From: Microbulbifer sp. Q7
GTDB taxonomy: Bacteria > Pseudomonadota > Gammaproteobacteria > Pseudomonadales > Cellvibrionaceae
Reading direction: 5' to 3'
Length of the DNA stretch: 64,000 nucleotides
NCBI RefSeq assembly: GCF_001639145.1
Contig: NZ_LROY01000001.1
Span: 932,501-996,500, forward strand
The position numbers and the translations under genes are program-made. Below are positions 18,952 through 29,604 of the stretch, piece after piece; the first letter of the stretch is position 1; every line of letters begins with the position of its first letter. Below the pieces are notes generated by a model, which saw only the letters and a list, made by a program, of their open reading frames with translations, was not told the origin of the DNA and did no database searches.

Positions 18952-20214
18952 GTGAATCCTTCGAAAAAAAGCACCAGTAAAAATAAAGTCTTGGGAATTG
19001 TTGTCGCCGTAGGCGTGCTTGCGGTGGTCGCTGTGGCGCTGTTTGCCCCCAAGCCTGAGGAAAAAGTCGCTGAGGCTGCCCTGCCGCCGTTGGCCGATGT
19101 GCTGTACGCGGACCCGGGCCGCCACACCCTGCTGGTGCCCAGTCAGGGTTCTGTTCACGCGCGTCACGAAATCGAAGTGGTGGCGCGTGTCGGCGGTGTG
19201 ATCGAGAGCGTGAATGACGCGTTCGTGCCCGGTGGGTTCTTTCAGCGGGGGGACTCGCTGATCCAGATTGAGCCAGCCGATTACCGTTACGCGCTGACCC
19301 GCGCCGAAGCGCAGGTGGCCAATGCCGCCGCGACGCTGGCGCAGGAGCAGGGGATGGCCAAGCAGGCCAAGCGGGAATGGCGCGATCTCGGTACCAAAAC
19401 CGCCAACAACCTGTTTTTGCGTAAACCCCAGCTGGCCGCGGCAGAAGCCGGGCTGGCGGCGGCCAAGGCCGATCGCGACCAGGCCAAGCTGAACCTGGAG
19501 CGCACGGCGGTGACGGCGCCGTTTGCCGGTCGTGTGGTGGAGACCCTGGTGGATATCGGTCAGTACGTAACACCGGGTACCAAGCTTGCGCGTATTCACA
19601 GCATCGGTATTGCCGAGGTGCGCCTGCCACTCACCGATCACCAGCTTTCCCTGCTCGAGTTGCCGCTGGGCCGCGCCATTGAGGACGGCCCCGCCGTGCG
19701 TGTGACGGCGAATCTTGCCGGTCAGGAGCGCGAGTGGCGCGGGCAGATCGTACGTACCGAAGCCGCCATCGATCCCAACAGCCGCTTTGTCTATGCGGTG
19801 GCCCAGATCCAGAATCCTTATTCCGGTGATGCGCCGCTGATCAACGGCCTGTTTGTGGAAGCGCACATCGCCGGCAAGACCTACGACGATATCAGCGTGC
19901 TGCCGCGACAGGCGCTGCACGAGGGCGGTCACATCCTGGTGCTGAATGAAGAAAACCAGCTTGGCTTCCGCAAGATGGAGCTGCTGCAGGCGGTGGGTGA
20001 CCAGGTGTGGCTGCGCGGCGATCTCGCCAAGGGCGAGCCGGTGGTGATCTCCAGCCTCGGTTATTCCCGCGAGGGCATGGTGCTGACCCCCAACCCACTA
20101 AATGAGAAACCGACTGGCATGTTGCTCGGTGAAACGCCGCAAGCAAGTCCCGAAGAGACCGCTCCCGATGAGTCTGCGGGCGGCTCTACTGCATCGGCGC
20201 AGGGGGCTTACTGA
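18952..20214 (+). CDS. RND efflux periplasmic adaptor (membrane fusion protein)
   Basis: Links an inner-membrane RND pump to an outer-membrane channel. 420 residues: an N-terminal membrane anchor (residues ~12-31, VLGIVVAVGVLAVVAVALFA), a first lipoyl half with VGGVIESVNDAFVPGGFFQRGD, a coiled-coil hairpin rich in Ala/Gln/Lys (~95-175), a second lipoyl half TAVTAPFAGRVVETLVDIGQ, then beta-barrel regions. The tail is acidic and Ser-rich. It starts at GTG 18952 with GGAAG upstream. The stop is 2 bp before the pump gene. No outer-membrane TolC gene is adjacent. Confidence 0.92.
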   Translation: MNPSKKSTSKNKVLGIVVAVGVLAVVAVALFAPKPEEKVAEAALPPLADVLYADPGRHTLLVPSQGSVHARHEIEVVARVGGVIESVNDAFVPGGFFQRGDSLIQIEPADYRYALTRAEAQVANAAATLAQEQGMAKQAKREWRDLGTKTANNLFLRKPQLAAAEAGLAAAKADRDQAKLNLERTAVTAPFAGRVVETLVDIGQYVTPGTKLARIHSIGIAEVRLPLTDHQLSLLELPLGRAIEDGPAVRVTANLAGQEREWRGQIVRTEAAIDPNSRFVYAVAQIQNPYSGDAPLINGLFVEAHIAGKTYDDISVLPRQALHEGGHILVLNEENQLGFRKMELLQAVGDQVWLRGDLAKGEPVVISSLGYSREGMVLTPNPLNEKPTGMLLGETPQASPEETAPDESAGGSTASAQGAY

Positions 20215-20216
20215 TT

Positions 20217-23200
20217 ATGCAAGGCATTATCGGATGGTTCGTCCGCAATGGTAAGGCTGCCAACCTGTTGATGATCATGATCATCATCGGCGGTGCGTTT
20301 GGTATTTCTCATGTGGGGCGCGAGGTATTCCCGGCGATTAACCCCGGGGTGGTGCGGATCAACATCAGCTTCCCCGGCGCAGGGCCGGCGGAGGTCGAAC
20401 AGCAGGTAACCCAGCGGGTCGAGCAGGCTATTTCCGAGGTCAAGGGCATCAAGGAGGTGAACTCCTGGTCCTCGCGCAGCAGGAGCACCGTGCGTATCCA
20501 GGCGGTGGATGGCTACGACCAGCTGCGCCTGCTCAATGACATCAAGGTGCAGGTGGATTCCATTAACACCTTCCCGGCGGATATCGAGCGCCCGGTGATT
20601 GCCCTGGAAGAGTGGGAACAGCAGATGATGATGATCGCCATTGGCGGTCCCGTCTCTCCTCGCCAGCTCAAGGAAACCGCGCTCGATCTGCGCGACAAGC
20701 TTATGCTGATCCCCGGCGTACGCCGCGTGGATGTCTGGGGCGATCGCAATGACGAAGTGTCGATCGAAGTCTCCGAAGTGGACCTGCGCCGCTACAACCT
20801 GTCGTTTGACGATGTGTCCAATGCGGTGCGTCGCTCGTCTCTGGACCTGCCTGCGGGTCGCGTGCGCTCGGACCGCGGCGACATTCAGGTGCAGACTCGC
20901 GGCCAGGCCTATACCGCCGATGACTTCGCGCGTATCCCGGTGATCAGCCGCGCTGATGGCACCCAGCTTCTGCTGGGGGACGTGGCCACCATCAATGATG
21001 GCTTTGAGGAAGAAGGCTCCATCATCCGCTTCAACGGCAAGCCGGCAATGAACCTGCGGGTCATGCAGGGCGAGCCGCTGGATGTGGTGGCCACCGCCGA
21101 GGGCATTCGCGAGTTCATGCAGGAGGCGCGCGAGATACTGCCGCCGGGGATGGAGTTTGAGACCTGGTTTGATTTCTCCGAAGCCTACGAGAGCCGTATG
21201 AGCATGCTGTTCTGGAATGCGGTGACCGGTCTGGCCCTGGTGTTTGTGTTGCTGATGCTGTTCCTGCGCCCGGCGCTGGCGGTGTGGGTAACCGTGGGTA
21301 TCTTTACCGCGTTTATGGGTGCTTTCTGGTTGCTGCCGGCCACCGGTATTACCCTGAACATGCTGTCCCTGTTCGCTTTCCTGATGATTCTCGGCATCGT
21401 GGTGGACGATGCAATTATCGTCGGCGAGGCGGTGCACGCCGCCCACGACCGTGGCGAGACCGGGCTGAAAGCCGCTGAGGCGGGGGTGAAAACGGTCTCC
21501 GCGCCGGTGATCTTCGCGGTGGTGTCCACCATGGTGTTCTTTGTGCCCATGCTGTTCCTGCCCGGCTACACCTCGCAGATGATGATGGCGCTGCCGGTGG
21601 TGGTGTTGCTGTGCCTGATGTTCTCGCTGATCGAATCCCTGCTGATTCTGCCGGCGCACCTGGTGAACCTGAAGCCGGAGAAAAAGGCGACGTCCGGTAT
21701 CGGCATCAAACTGCAGGACGTACGCGGCAAGTTCGCTGGCGCCATGAAAATCGCGGGTGACAAGTACTACATGCCGCTGCTGGAGAAGTCCCTCAGCAAC
21801 AGCCGCACCACGGTGATGGTTTTCTTCCTCGCCCTGATCCTGTCGTTCGCATTGTTCGGCAAGGGTTATGTGGGCAAGGCGTTTTCGCCGTCGGTACCCT
21901 CGGACCTGCTGGAACTCAGAACCACCATGGCCCAGGGCGAGTCCTTCGAAGAAGCCAAGCGGGTACTGGAACAGTTCGAGCGCGCCGGTATGCAGCTGGC
22001 GAAAGACCCGGACATGCTGGCGCTGAACGGCGGCAAGGAATTTGTCGATAACACCATGGTGTTCCTGTGGCGCGGCAATGTAACCGTGCTGCTGCAGCTG
22101 ACCGACGGTGAAGAGCGCGACGTAACCTCCGAGCAGCTGGCGCTCAAATGGCGCGACTATGTGGGCAAGCTGCCGGCGAGCGTTGAGGAGATGAATATCC
22201 AACACACCATCAACGATGGTGGCAAGGGTATGTCACTCAACCTGAGCACCGCCTCCGGTGATATGGCGGAAATGCGCCGTGCCGCCGATGCGGTGAAAGA
22301 AGCACTGAATAACTTTGCCGGTGTTTACGATGTGCGCGACAACCTGATCGCCGCGCGTCAGGATATCGAGATCCAGCTGAAACCCCACGCTACCAATATG
22401 GGCATTGGCCTCGCCGATGTGGCCAGGCAGGTCCGCCAGGGCTTCTACGGGGAAGAAGTGCAGCGTATTCCGCGCGGTCGCGAAGACGTGCGCGTAATGG
22501 TGCGTTATCCGCAGGAAGAGCGCGCCAGTGAGGAGCAGATCGATCGCATCCGTATCCGCACCAGCGACGGTGAAATCCCGTTCAGTGCGGTGGCCGAAGC
22601 GGTTTACGTGCCCGGCTACACCACCATTCGCCGCAACGATCGCGAGCGTACGGTGCAGATTACCGCGGAGTTGATCCCGGGTACCTCGCCGGCGCATGAG
22701 ATCCTGAAACAGGTGCGTGAAAACAACCTGAAGAAGTGGGAAAACCAGTTCCCCGGCTTCAGCCTGAAAACGGCAGGTGAAATGCAGGAAGAGGAGGAGT
22801 TTGGCAGTGCGATTCTGGCTTTCTTTGTGCTTTCCCTGTTTACCATCTACGCACTGTTGGCGATTGCCTTCCGTTCCTATTCACAACCGTTGTTGATCCT
22901 TACCGCAGTACCATTTGGTTTCTTCGGTGCGGTATTGGGCCACCTGATTATGGGTTACGACATCAGCATCATGTCCATGCTGGGCTTCTTGGCGGCGGCG
23001 GGTGTTGTGGTGAACGACAACCTGGTATTGATGGACCGCATCAACCAGTTGCGCGCGCAGGGTATGGCGGTGATGGATGCCGTGGTGCAGGCGGGTCGCG
23101 ATCGTTTCCGCCCGATTATCCTGACCTCCATCACCACGTTTATCGGGCTGGTGCCGATCATGTTCGAGCGCTCGATTCAGGCGCAGTTCCTGATTCCGAT

Positions 23201-23351
23201 GGTGGTGAGCCTGGCGTTCGGTGTGCTCTGCGCCACCTTTGTGACCTTGATTCTGGTGCCCAACCTGTACAAGGTGATTGAGGTGCTGCGGATCAAAATG
23301 AAAGGTGACAAGGCTGCTGAAGAGCTCCCGGTTAGCTTCGAGAAAGCCTGA
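20217..23351 (+). CDS. RND-family efflux transporter permease
   Basis: A proton-driven inner-membrane pump of the AcrB/HAE superfamily, 1044 residues. N-terminal helix GWFVRNGKAANLLMIMIIIG, then a porter domain (IEVSEVDLRRYNLSFDDVSN). The TM4 block ILGIVVDDAIIVGEAVHAAH contains the two Asp residues of the proton relay, and a second porter/TM half includes SMLGFLAAAGVVVNDNLVLM. Sequence style is closer to the cation/multidrug HAE-2-like pumps of marine bacteria than to AcrB; the substrate is unknown. It forms a two-gene operon with the adaptor. A 17-bp tandem duplication spans its stop codon. Confidence 0.93.
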   Translation: MQGIIGWFVRNGKAANLLMIMIIIGGAFGISHVGREVFPAINPGVVRINISFPGAGPAEVEQQVTQRVEQAISEVKGIKEVNSWSSRSRSTVRIQAVDGYDQLRLLNDIKVQVDSINTFPADIERPVIALEEWEQQMMMIAIGGPVSPRQLKETALDLRDKLMLIPGVRRVDVWGDRNDEVSIEVSEVDLRRYNLSFDDVSNAVRRSSLDLPAGRVRSDRGDIQVQTRGQAYTADDFARIPVISRADGTQLLLGDVATINDGFEEEGSIIRFNGKPAMNLRVMQGEPLDVVATAEGIREFMQEAREILPPGMEFETWFDFSEAYESRMSMLFWNAVTGLALVFVLLMLFLRPALAVWVTVGIFTAFMGAFWLLPATGITLNMLSLFAFLMILGIVVDDAIIVGEAVHAAHDRGETGLKAAEAGVKTVSAPVIFAVVSTMVFFVPMLFLPGYTSQMMMALPVVVLLCLMFSLIESLLILPAHLVNLKPEKKATSGIGIKLQDVRGKFAGAMKIAGDKYYMPLLEKSLSNSRTTVMVFFLALILSFALFGKGYVGKAFSPSVPSDLLELRTTMAQGESFEEAKRVLEQFERAGMQLAKDPDMLALNGGKEFVDNTMVFLWRGNVTVLLQLTDGEERDVTSEQLALKWRDYVGKLPASVEEMNIQHTINDGGKGMSLNLSTASGDMAEMRRAADAVKEALNNFAGVYDVRDNLIAARQDIEIQLKPHATNMGIGLADVARQVRQGFYGEEVQRIPRGREDVRVMVRYPQEERASEEQIDRIRIRTSDGEIPFSAVAEAVYVPGYTTIRRNDRERTVQITAELIPGTSPAHEILKQVRENNLKKWENQFPGFSLKTAGEMQEEEEFGSAILAFFVLSLFTIYALLAIAFRSYSQPLLILTAVPFGFFGAVLGHLIMGYDISIMSMLGFLAAAGVVVNDNLVLMDRINQLRAQGMAVMDAVVQAGRDRFRPIILTSITTFIGLVPIMFERSIQAQFLIPMVVSLAFGVLCATFVTLILVPNLYKVIEVLRIKMKGDKAAEELPVSFEKA

Positions 23352-23370
23352 TGTTCGAGAAAGCCTGATG
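23337..23370 (+). repeat. 17-bp tandem duplication across the pump stop codon
   Basis: TTCGAGAAAGCCTGATG occurs twice back to back (23337-23353 and 23354-23370). The first copy carries the pump's final codons and TGA. The second is just downstream in the untranslated region. Confidence 0.9.
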
Positions 23371-23528
23371 GATTTTGCCGCCGGGCCCAACTGGGTCCGG
23401 TGGCGCTCCCATCAGGGCGCTTCGCGCCAAGACCCGTCACGTTGAGCCCCAAAACGGCGCAAGCCTACAACTTCCCCTCTTCCTGTATTACCCTTCACGC
23501 AACTCTGTACCCTGTTCAGGATTGATCG

Positions 23529-24281
23529 TTGCGTATTCCCCGAATCTTTTCCGCCGAGCCTCTGGCGGGTAAATCCGAAGTTCAACTGGACGAGGCCGCG
23601 TCGCGCCATCTGGTCAAGGTATTGCGCCTTGGCCCCGGTCGGCCGCTGGTGCTGTTTGATGGCGCGGGCGGCGAGTACCAGGCGGAAATACTGGAGGCAG
23701 GCAAAAAGGCGCGAGTAACGCTTGGCGACTACACGGCGGAGGATCGCCAGTCGCCCCTGGCCATCACCCTCGCCATTGGTATTTCCCGCGGTGATCGCTT
23801 CGACTGGGTCATCCAGAAGGCCACCGAACTGGGAGTGCAGGCGTTCCAGCCCCTGTTTACCGAACGCTGCGAGGTGAAGCTCACCGGTGACCGGTTGCAG
23901 AAAAAACTCGGCCAGTGGCAACAGATCGCCATCAGCGCCTGCGAGCAGAGTGCCCGCAACCGGGTGCCGCAGGTGTTGCCGCCAGTGAAACTGCCGCAGT
24001 TTCTCGATGCCGCGGAACAAGACCTCGACGGTGGTGGTACCCTGAAGCTGGTATTGCACCACCGCACCGAGGAAACACTGGGGAACCTGGAACAGCACTA
24101 TGGCCGTCCGCAGGCGGCGGTGTTGCTGGTGGGCCCCGAGGGTGGCCTTTCGGCGGAAGAGATTGCGCTGGCACTCGGGCGCGGCTTTCACGCGCTGCGG
24201 TTGGGGCCGCGGGTTTTGCGCACGGAAACGGCACCGGTGGCCGCGTTGTCGGTACTGCAATTTCAATGGGGTGATTTTTAA
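23529..24281 (+). CDS. rsmE: 16S rRNA (uracil(1498)-N(3))-methyltransferase
   Basis: A SPOUT-class SAM-dependent enzyme that methylates U1498 of 16S rRNA. 250 residues: an N-terminal PUA-like domain beginning MRIPRIFSAEPLAG, then the trefoil-knot methyltransferase with LAIGISRGDRFDWVIQKATE, FTERCEVKL and the SAM-binding loop LLVGPEGGLSAEEIALA, followed by LRLGPRVLRTETAPVAALS. It starts at TTG 23529 with AGGA upstream. A small membrane protein and a HAD phosphatase follow closely and may be co-transcribed. Confidence 0.95.
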   Translation: MRIPRIFSAEPLAGKSEVQLDEAASRHLVKVLRLGPGRPLVLFDGAGGEYQAEILEAGKKARVTLGDYTAEDRQSPLAITLAIGISRGDRFDWVIQKATELGVQAFQPLFTERCEVKLTGDRLQKKLGQWQQIAISACEQSARNRVPQVLPPVKLPQFLDAAEQDLDGGGTLKLVLHHRTEETLGNLEQHYGRPQAAVLLVGPEGGLSAEEIALALGRGFHALRLGPRVLRTETAPVAALSVLQFQWGDF

Positions 24282-24304
24282 CGCTTTTTTGCAAGGAGCA
24301 AAAA

Positions 24305-24667
24305 ATGAAAGCAATTGTCTGGCTGATTGGTGTTGCCATCACTGCCATGTCTGTTCTGGTGATTCTCAAGCCGCAAATCGCGCGCGATATGAGCGAGCGG
24401 ATGAATCCGCAGATGTTCTATTTTGGCGCCTGGGCGCGAATCATCATCGGTATGGTATTCCTGCTGATTTCCGATACGCGCAGTTGGGGTACCCTGTTCA
24501 ACGTACTGGGCATTCTGCTGGTGGTGGTTGGGGCGTATGCCCTGCAGGCGGGTTACGAGCGGACCCGTGAGTTTGTGCTGGGCATTGTGCACGGCAACGA
24601 AAATCTGGTGCGCGTGGGCGGTGCCGCTGGCGTACTGATCGGCATATTGCTGATTTCCGCCACATGA
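24305..24667 (+). CDS. Small inner-membrane protein, unknown function
   Basis: A 120-residue hydrophobic protein I do not recognise. It has four likely membrane helices at about residues 3-21, 40-58, 63-82 and 100-118, with short charged loops (LKPQIARDMSERMNPQ and QAGYERTREF). Its start is 23 bp after rsmE with AAGGAG a few bases upstream, so it is clearly translated and probably in the rsmE transcript. Confidence 0.75.
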   Translation: MKAIVWLIGVAITAMSVLVILKPQIARDMSERMNPQMFYFGAWARIIIGMVFLLISDTRSWGTLFNVLGILLVVVGAYALQAGYERTREFVLGIVHGNENLVRVGGAAGVLIGILLISAT

Positions 24668-24703
24668 GTATTTCGCCAGGAACGCACGCTAGCAAGGAGC
24701 ACC

Positions 24704-25363
24704 ATGCAAAACCCCTTCTCTGAAAAGCGCCTGGTCATATTTGATTGCGACGGTGTGCTGGTGGATAGCGAAAGTATTGTCTGCCGCGTGCTGGCCGAGG
24801 AAATGACCAAGCTGGGTATGCCGGCAACGGCGGAGGAACTGGATGAGCAGTTCAGTGGCCGCCCGTCGCAAGACTGTATTCTCGATATCGAGGCGCGCTA
24901 TGGTGGCCCGCTGCCCGAGGCCTATTTCCACACCACCGAGAGCCGCATCCGCCGAGCCTTCCACGAAGAGCTGGAGGCCGTAAACGGCATTCACGAGGTG
25001 CTGGAAAAGTTGCAGGGCACAAACCTGCAATCCTGCGTGGCGTCCTCCGGGCCCCATGCAAAAATGCAGATCACCTTGAACAAGACGGGCCTGTGGGACT
25101 ATTTTGCCGGGCGTATTTTCAGTGCGGACGACGTGGGTCGCGGCAAGCCGTGGCCAGACCTGTTTCTACACAGTGCCGCCCATTTCGAGGTGGCTCCCGA
25201 GCACTGCGTGGTGGTGGAAGACTCCATTGCCGGGGTCAAGGCGGCGGTGGCCGCGGGTATGCCGGTGATTGGGTACAGTCACAATGGCACCCGTGCCCGA
25301 CAGCTGGAAGCGGAAGGGGCGCGGGTGATCAATGATATGCAGCTACTGCTGGATTATTTGTAG
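24704..25363 (+). CDS. HAD-superfamily phosphatase (subfamily IA)
   Basis: A 219-residue cytosolic hydrolase. Motif I is FDCDGVLVDSE (nucleophile Asp near residue 14 plus acid/base Asp). A helical cap follows. Motif II is VASSGPHAKM, motif III includes RGKPWPDLF (Lys), and motif IV is VVEDSIAGVKAAVAAGM. The cap and sequence resemble the YieH/6-phosphogluconate and beta-phosphoglucomutase-like group, but the substrate is not deducible. AAGGAG precedes the ATG by about seven bases. Confidence 0.88.
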   Translation: MQNPFSEKRLVIFDCDGVLVDSESIVCRVLAEEMTKLGMPATAEELDEQFSGRPSQDCILDIEARYGGPLPEAYFHTTESRIRRAFHEELEAVNGIHEVLEKLQGTNLQSCVASSGPHAKMQITLNKTGLWDYFAGRIFSADDVGRGKPWPDLFLHSAAHFEVAPEHCVVVEDSIAGVKAAVAAGMPVIGYSHNGTRARQLEAEGARVINDMQLLLDYL

Positions 25364-25411
25364 TGGCTAACGTTTTTTACAACCGGGCTTTACAACATGG
25401 AGCGTTGGAGT

Positions 25412-25576
25412 ATGAGTACTATTAAGCGGATTCTGATTGCGTTTGCCTGCCTGTTCGCCGCCATTGCCTGTTATGTGTTTGGCATTCCCGCCGGAGGTGC
25501 GGTTTTTCTGGTGCTGGGCATACTGCTGGAAGGTGCCTTCTGGTTCCAGCTGACCCGGCGCAAGCGGGCCAGCTGA
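25412..25576 (+). CDS. 54-residue two-helix membrane protein
   Basis: A short open frame starting ATG AGT ACT with GGAG nine bases upstream; an in-frame ATG at 25397 lacks a ribosome-binding site. The product has two hydrophobic stretches (residues ~7-23, ILIAFACLFAAIACYVF, and ~28-43) and a basic end TRRKRAS, typical of small inner-membrane proteins. It lies 48 bp after the HAD gene and ends 15 bp from a convergent gene. Function unknown. Confidence 0.6.
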   Translation: MSTIKRILIAFACLFAAIACYVFGIPAGGAVFLVLGILLEGAFWFQLTRRKRAS

Positions 25577-25591
25577 TATCCCGGCAGACAA

Positions 25592-26344
25592 TCACTCGGT
25601 AAGTCGCACCTGTACCGACGCGCTGCGGCGGGTGTCCTTGTCATCTACAAAGGTGCGGGTATAGCGCACCTGATAAATCCCATTGCCCAGCAGTTCGTTC
25701 ACCAGCCCCGGTGGCAGCATGACGGTTTCCTTCAGCGTACTGTTGCCCTCGGCAACCAAGGGCTGAGCCACTTCGTAAACAACCCGGTCACCCACCAGAA
25801 ACTGGCCACTTTCCGACACCGCATTGATGCTGCCAATGTCGCCATTCAGGCTCCACGCCAGCATCATCTGCCGCGACTTACCGCTCACGGTCTGCGTCGG
25901 CGGTGATGCTTCGACCTGCGCCAGGCGACCGCTGGCGTCGAGATCAAACAGAATATGATTCGAGAGACTACCGGCGGCCCCGGCAAAGACCCGCCGGTAG
26001 CCCACCCGGCGCACACCCTTGGCGTGCCAGCTGCGCGCCTGTACCGGGGAAATCTGCACCACTTCCGTTACTTCGCCCCGGTCGCCGCTGAACTCCAGAA
26101 TCTGGTCCACCACGGCCAGCTCTTTGTTGTTGTCCAGATTTACGAAGACACCGCGAGGTGACGCCGCACCGCCTTTGCTGGCCACCCGCCAGGTCACGGT
26201 CTCGCGGTAGCCTTCATTGGCATTTAGCCAGCCGTCACCGGGGTCGACGGTAATAATCTGTTGTGCGTTCACGGAGGAACCGAGTACGGCGGCAATAATG
26301 ATTGCGGCGGCCCCGAGCAGGGTGAGTAGTAACTGTTTATTCAT
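25592..26344 (-). CDS. Secreted/periplasmic protein of unknown function
   Basis: 250 residues from ATG 26344, which has GGGAG seven bases upstream. An N-terminal signal peptide (KQLLLTLLGAAAIIIAAVLG, cleavage after VNAQ) precedes a beta-rich mature region with repeated Tyr/Thr/Arg strand patterns (ETVTWRVASKG, VGYRRVFAG, YQVRYTRTFVDD). No catalytic motif is visible, and I do not recognise the family. It is divergent from an OmpA-like lipoprotein with a 231-bp shared upstream region that shows no clear operator. Confidence 0.7.
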   Translation of the reverse strand: MNKQLLLTLLGAAAIIIAAVLGSSVNAQQIITVDPGDGWLNANEGYRETVTWRVASKGGAASPRGVFVNLDNNKELAVVDQILEFSGDRGEVTEVVQISPVQARSWHAKGVRRVGYRRVFAGAAGSLSNHILFDLDASGRLAQVEASPPTQTVSGKSRQMMLAWSLNGDIGSINAVSESGQFLVGDRVVYEVAQPLVAEGNSTLKETVMLPPGLVNELLGNGIYQVRYTRTFVDDKDTRRSASVQVRLTE

Positions 26345-26575
26345 AGCGGTCTCCCAGGGAGTGCGGGCATGGTCACAGGGTAGGGTCCTGCTGATCATCT
26401 CAGAAATTCCCTGTGGCGCCTAACCCGCTACTGTCATCACATCAACGCGACCACTCAAGCCGCCAGGCACCGACGGTACCGTGACCGCAGCTTTGGAATG
26501 AACGCTTGTCACTACGGAATGCGGCGGGTTGATCCTAAAATCGGTCGGACTCCGGCAACCAAGAGAAGTTGGCGT

Positions 26576-27208
26576 ATGCCTGCAAATCGTGCTCGCAACC
26601 TAGTAGTGTTGGCTTCAAGAGCCAATCACGTGCGCTGGCACTGCGCACTCTCGTTCGCTGTCCTTTCCACGCTGATCCTGACCGGCTGCCCGGACCCCAC
26701 CAAGAAATACACACTGGATCCGAGGGATCTGGTGAGTAACGGGCTTGGCGAGCAGTCGGCCCGCACGGCTGCACCGTTTGGGGACGACATGGTGCGCTAC
26801 CTGATGGGACAGGAAAGGGACGAGGGCGATACGTTTATCCTGGGCGTGGATTTTGAACCCGGGGCCTTTGCGCCAAAAATGGAAAGCCTGCAAGACATCG
26901 AGGCCTTGCTGGTGATTATGCGAGATTTCCCGGCGCTGAAAATTGTGGTCGAGGGCCACACGGATAACGCCGGCGATGCGAAGAAGAATCGCAAGCTGTC
27001 CCAGTGGCGTGCCAACTGGGTGCGCCAGTTTCTGCTGGAGCGAGGGATCGACAGTGCGCGGGTAGAGGCCGCCGGCCTGGGGGACTCTGACCCGATCGCA
27101 GACAACGATACCCAGCGCGGCCGAGAAAAGAATCGGCGCCTGGTGGTGCGGGTAGTCGCCTTTGACGGCAAGCCCGTTAATGTGCAGATGGATGGTGTCA
27201 GGAAATAG
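26576..27208 (+). CDS. OmpA-like peptidoglycan-associated lipoprotein
   Basis: Outer-membrane lipoprotein whose C-terminal domain binds peptidoglycan. From ATG 26576 (AAGAGAAG upstream) it has an unusually long basic n-region, then the lipobox ILTGC (Cys ~39) of a signal peptide. A linker follows, then the OmpA domain (residues ~95-200): FILGVDFEPGAF, VVEGHTDNAGDAKKNRKLSQ, GIDSARVEAAGLGDSDPIAD and the Arg of GREKNRRLVV. Upstream in-frame ATGs exist but would put a longer tail ahead of the signal sequence. Confidence 0.85.
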   Translation: MPANRARNLVVLASRANHVRWHCALSFAVLSTLILTGCPDPTKKYTLDPRDLVSNGLGEQSARTAAPFGDDMVRYLMGQERDEGDTFILGVDFEPGAFAPKMESLQDIEALLVIMRDFPALKIVVEGHTDNAGDAKKNRKLSQWRANWVRQFLLERGIDSARVEAAGLGDSDPIADNDTQRGREKNRRLVVRVVAFDGKPVNVQMDGVRK

Positions 27209-27228
27209 TGTAGCTAATGTGGCTCACA

Positions 27229-27253
27229 GGCGATGCCGCTATCCGGCATCGCC
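27229..27253. terminator. Hairpin between convergent lipoprotein and metF
   Basis: A perfect 10-bp inverted repeat, GGCGATGCCG / CGGCATCGCC, with a 5-nt loop between the ends of the OmpA lipoprotein gene and metF. T-runs are short, so it is a weak or factor-assisted terminator at best. Confidence 0.5.
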
Positions 27254-27290
27254 ATTTGTGCGCCTTGGCACAGGGCCAAGACCAGAGCCA

Positions 27291-28136
27291 TCAGGCCGAC
27301 TGGGCGTTATCCAGATCCAGCGCCTTCAAAATGTCTGCGGTAGGGTTCACCTGGTTCATGGTGTAAAAGTGCAGTCCCGGCGCACCGCCTTCCAGCAGGG
27401 TCTCACACAGGTCGGTGACGATCTCGAGACCGAGCTTTTTCATGTCTTCCGGGTTGCGGAAGCTCTCCATGCGATACTTCAGCCAGCGCGGAATCTCTGC
27501 GCCGCAGTTGCGAGAGAAGCGCGCCAGATTGGTGAAATTGGTGATCGGCATAATGCCCGGGTAAATCGGCGCGTCGATACCGGCTTTTTCACACTGGTCC
27601 AGAAAATAGAAATACGCATCCGGGTTGTAGAAGTATTGGGTTAGCGCGCTGTTCGCGCCCGCCTCAAACTTGCCCTTCAAAAAGCGGATATCGTCGTCGT
27701 AGCTGTCCGCCTCGGGGTGAATTTCCGGATAGGCGGCTACCTCCAGGTGGAAGTGGTCGCCGGTGTGGCGGCGGATGAACGCCACCAGCTCATTGGCGTA
27801 CACCAGCTGTGCCACGGACCCCATACCGGAAGGCATATCACCGCGCAGGGCAACGATGCGGTCTACGCCTGCTTCCTTGTAGCGCTCCAGCAGACCCAGC
27901 ACGATTTCTTCGTTGTCGCCACCGAACGACAGGTGCGGCGCGATGGAAATACCGTCCCTGCGCAGGCTGGTGACGATATTCGCGGTGGTGTCGCGTGTGG
28001 TGCCGCCGGCGCCGTAGGTCACCGAGAAGAACTCGGGATTAAACGCCTGCAGTTGTTCGCGGGTGTGATACAGCTTGTCCCGGCCCTCTTCGGTTTTCGG
28101 CGGGAAAAATTCAAAACTGATGCGTAACTTGCTCAT
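27291..28136 (-). CDS. metF: 5,10-methylenetetrahydrofolate reductase
   Basis: FAD enzyme reducing methylene-THF to 5-methyl-THF, the methyl donor for methionine synthesis. 281 residues. Family blocks: ISFEFFPPKTEEGRDKL at the N-terminus, SVTYGAGGTTRD, VALRGDMPSG (FAD loop), GKFEAGANSALTQYFYN and PGIMPITNF. ATG 28136 (with GGAAAAG upstream) is preferred to an in-frame start at 28160. It is the last gene of a metK-ahcY-metF series on the minus strand, 66 bp after ahcY, with a GC-rich hairpin between. Confidence 0.95.
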   Translation of the reverse strand: MSKLRISFEFFPPKTEEGRDKLYHTREQLQAFNPEFFSVTYGAGGTTRDTTANIVTSLRRDGISIAPHLSFGGDNEEIVLGLLERYKEAGVDRIVALRGDMPSGMGSVAQLVYANELVAFIRRHTGDHFHLEVAAYPEIHPEADSYDDDIRFLKGKFEAGANSALTQYFYNPDAYFYFLDQCEKAGIDAPIYPGIMPITNFTNLARFSRNCGAEIPRWLKYRMESFRNPEDMKKLGLEIVTDLCETLLEGGAPGLHFYTMNQVNPTADILKALDLDNAQSA

Positions 28137-28157
28137 TGTTCTTTTCCGTTCCCTCGG

Positions 28158-28195
28158 CACACAGGAACCCGGGAGCGGGCCCGGGTCCCTGTGTG
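28158..28195 (-). other. GC-rich hairpin between ahcY and metF
   Basis: A 16-bp inverted repeat with one mismatch (28158-28173 with 28180-28195) around a 6-nt loop; the inner arm sequence is ACCCGGG. No T-tract follows, so it is more likely an operon-internal attenuating or processing structure than a full terminator. Confidence 0.55.
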
Positions 28196-28202
28196 GAGGT
28201 GT

Positions 28203-29588
<1,386 letters not shown>

Positions 29589-29604
29589 TACCTAAATCTC
29601 AAAT

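Noticed and set aside
20208..22205. 665-codon open frame antisense to the RND pump
   Set aside because: His/Gln/Arg-rich shadow of an obvious RND permease.
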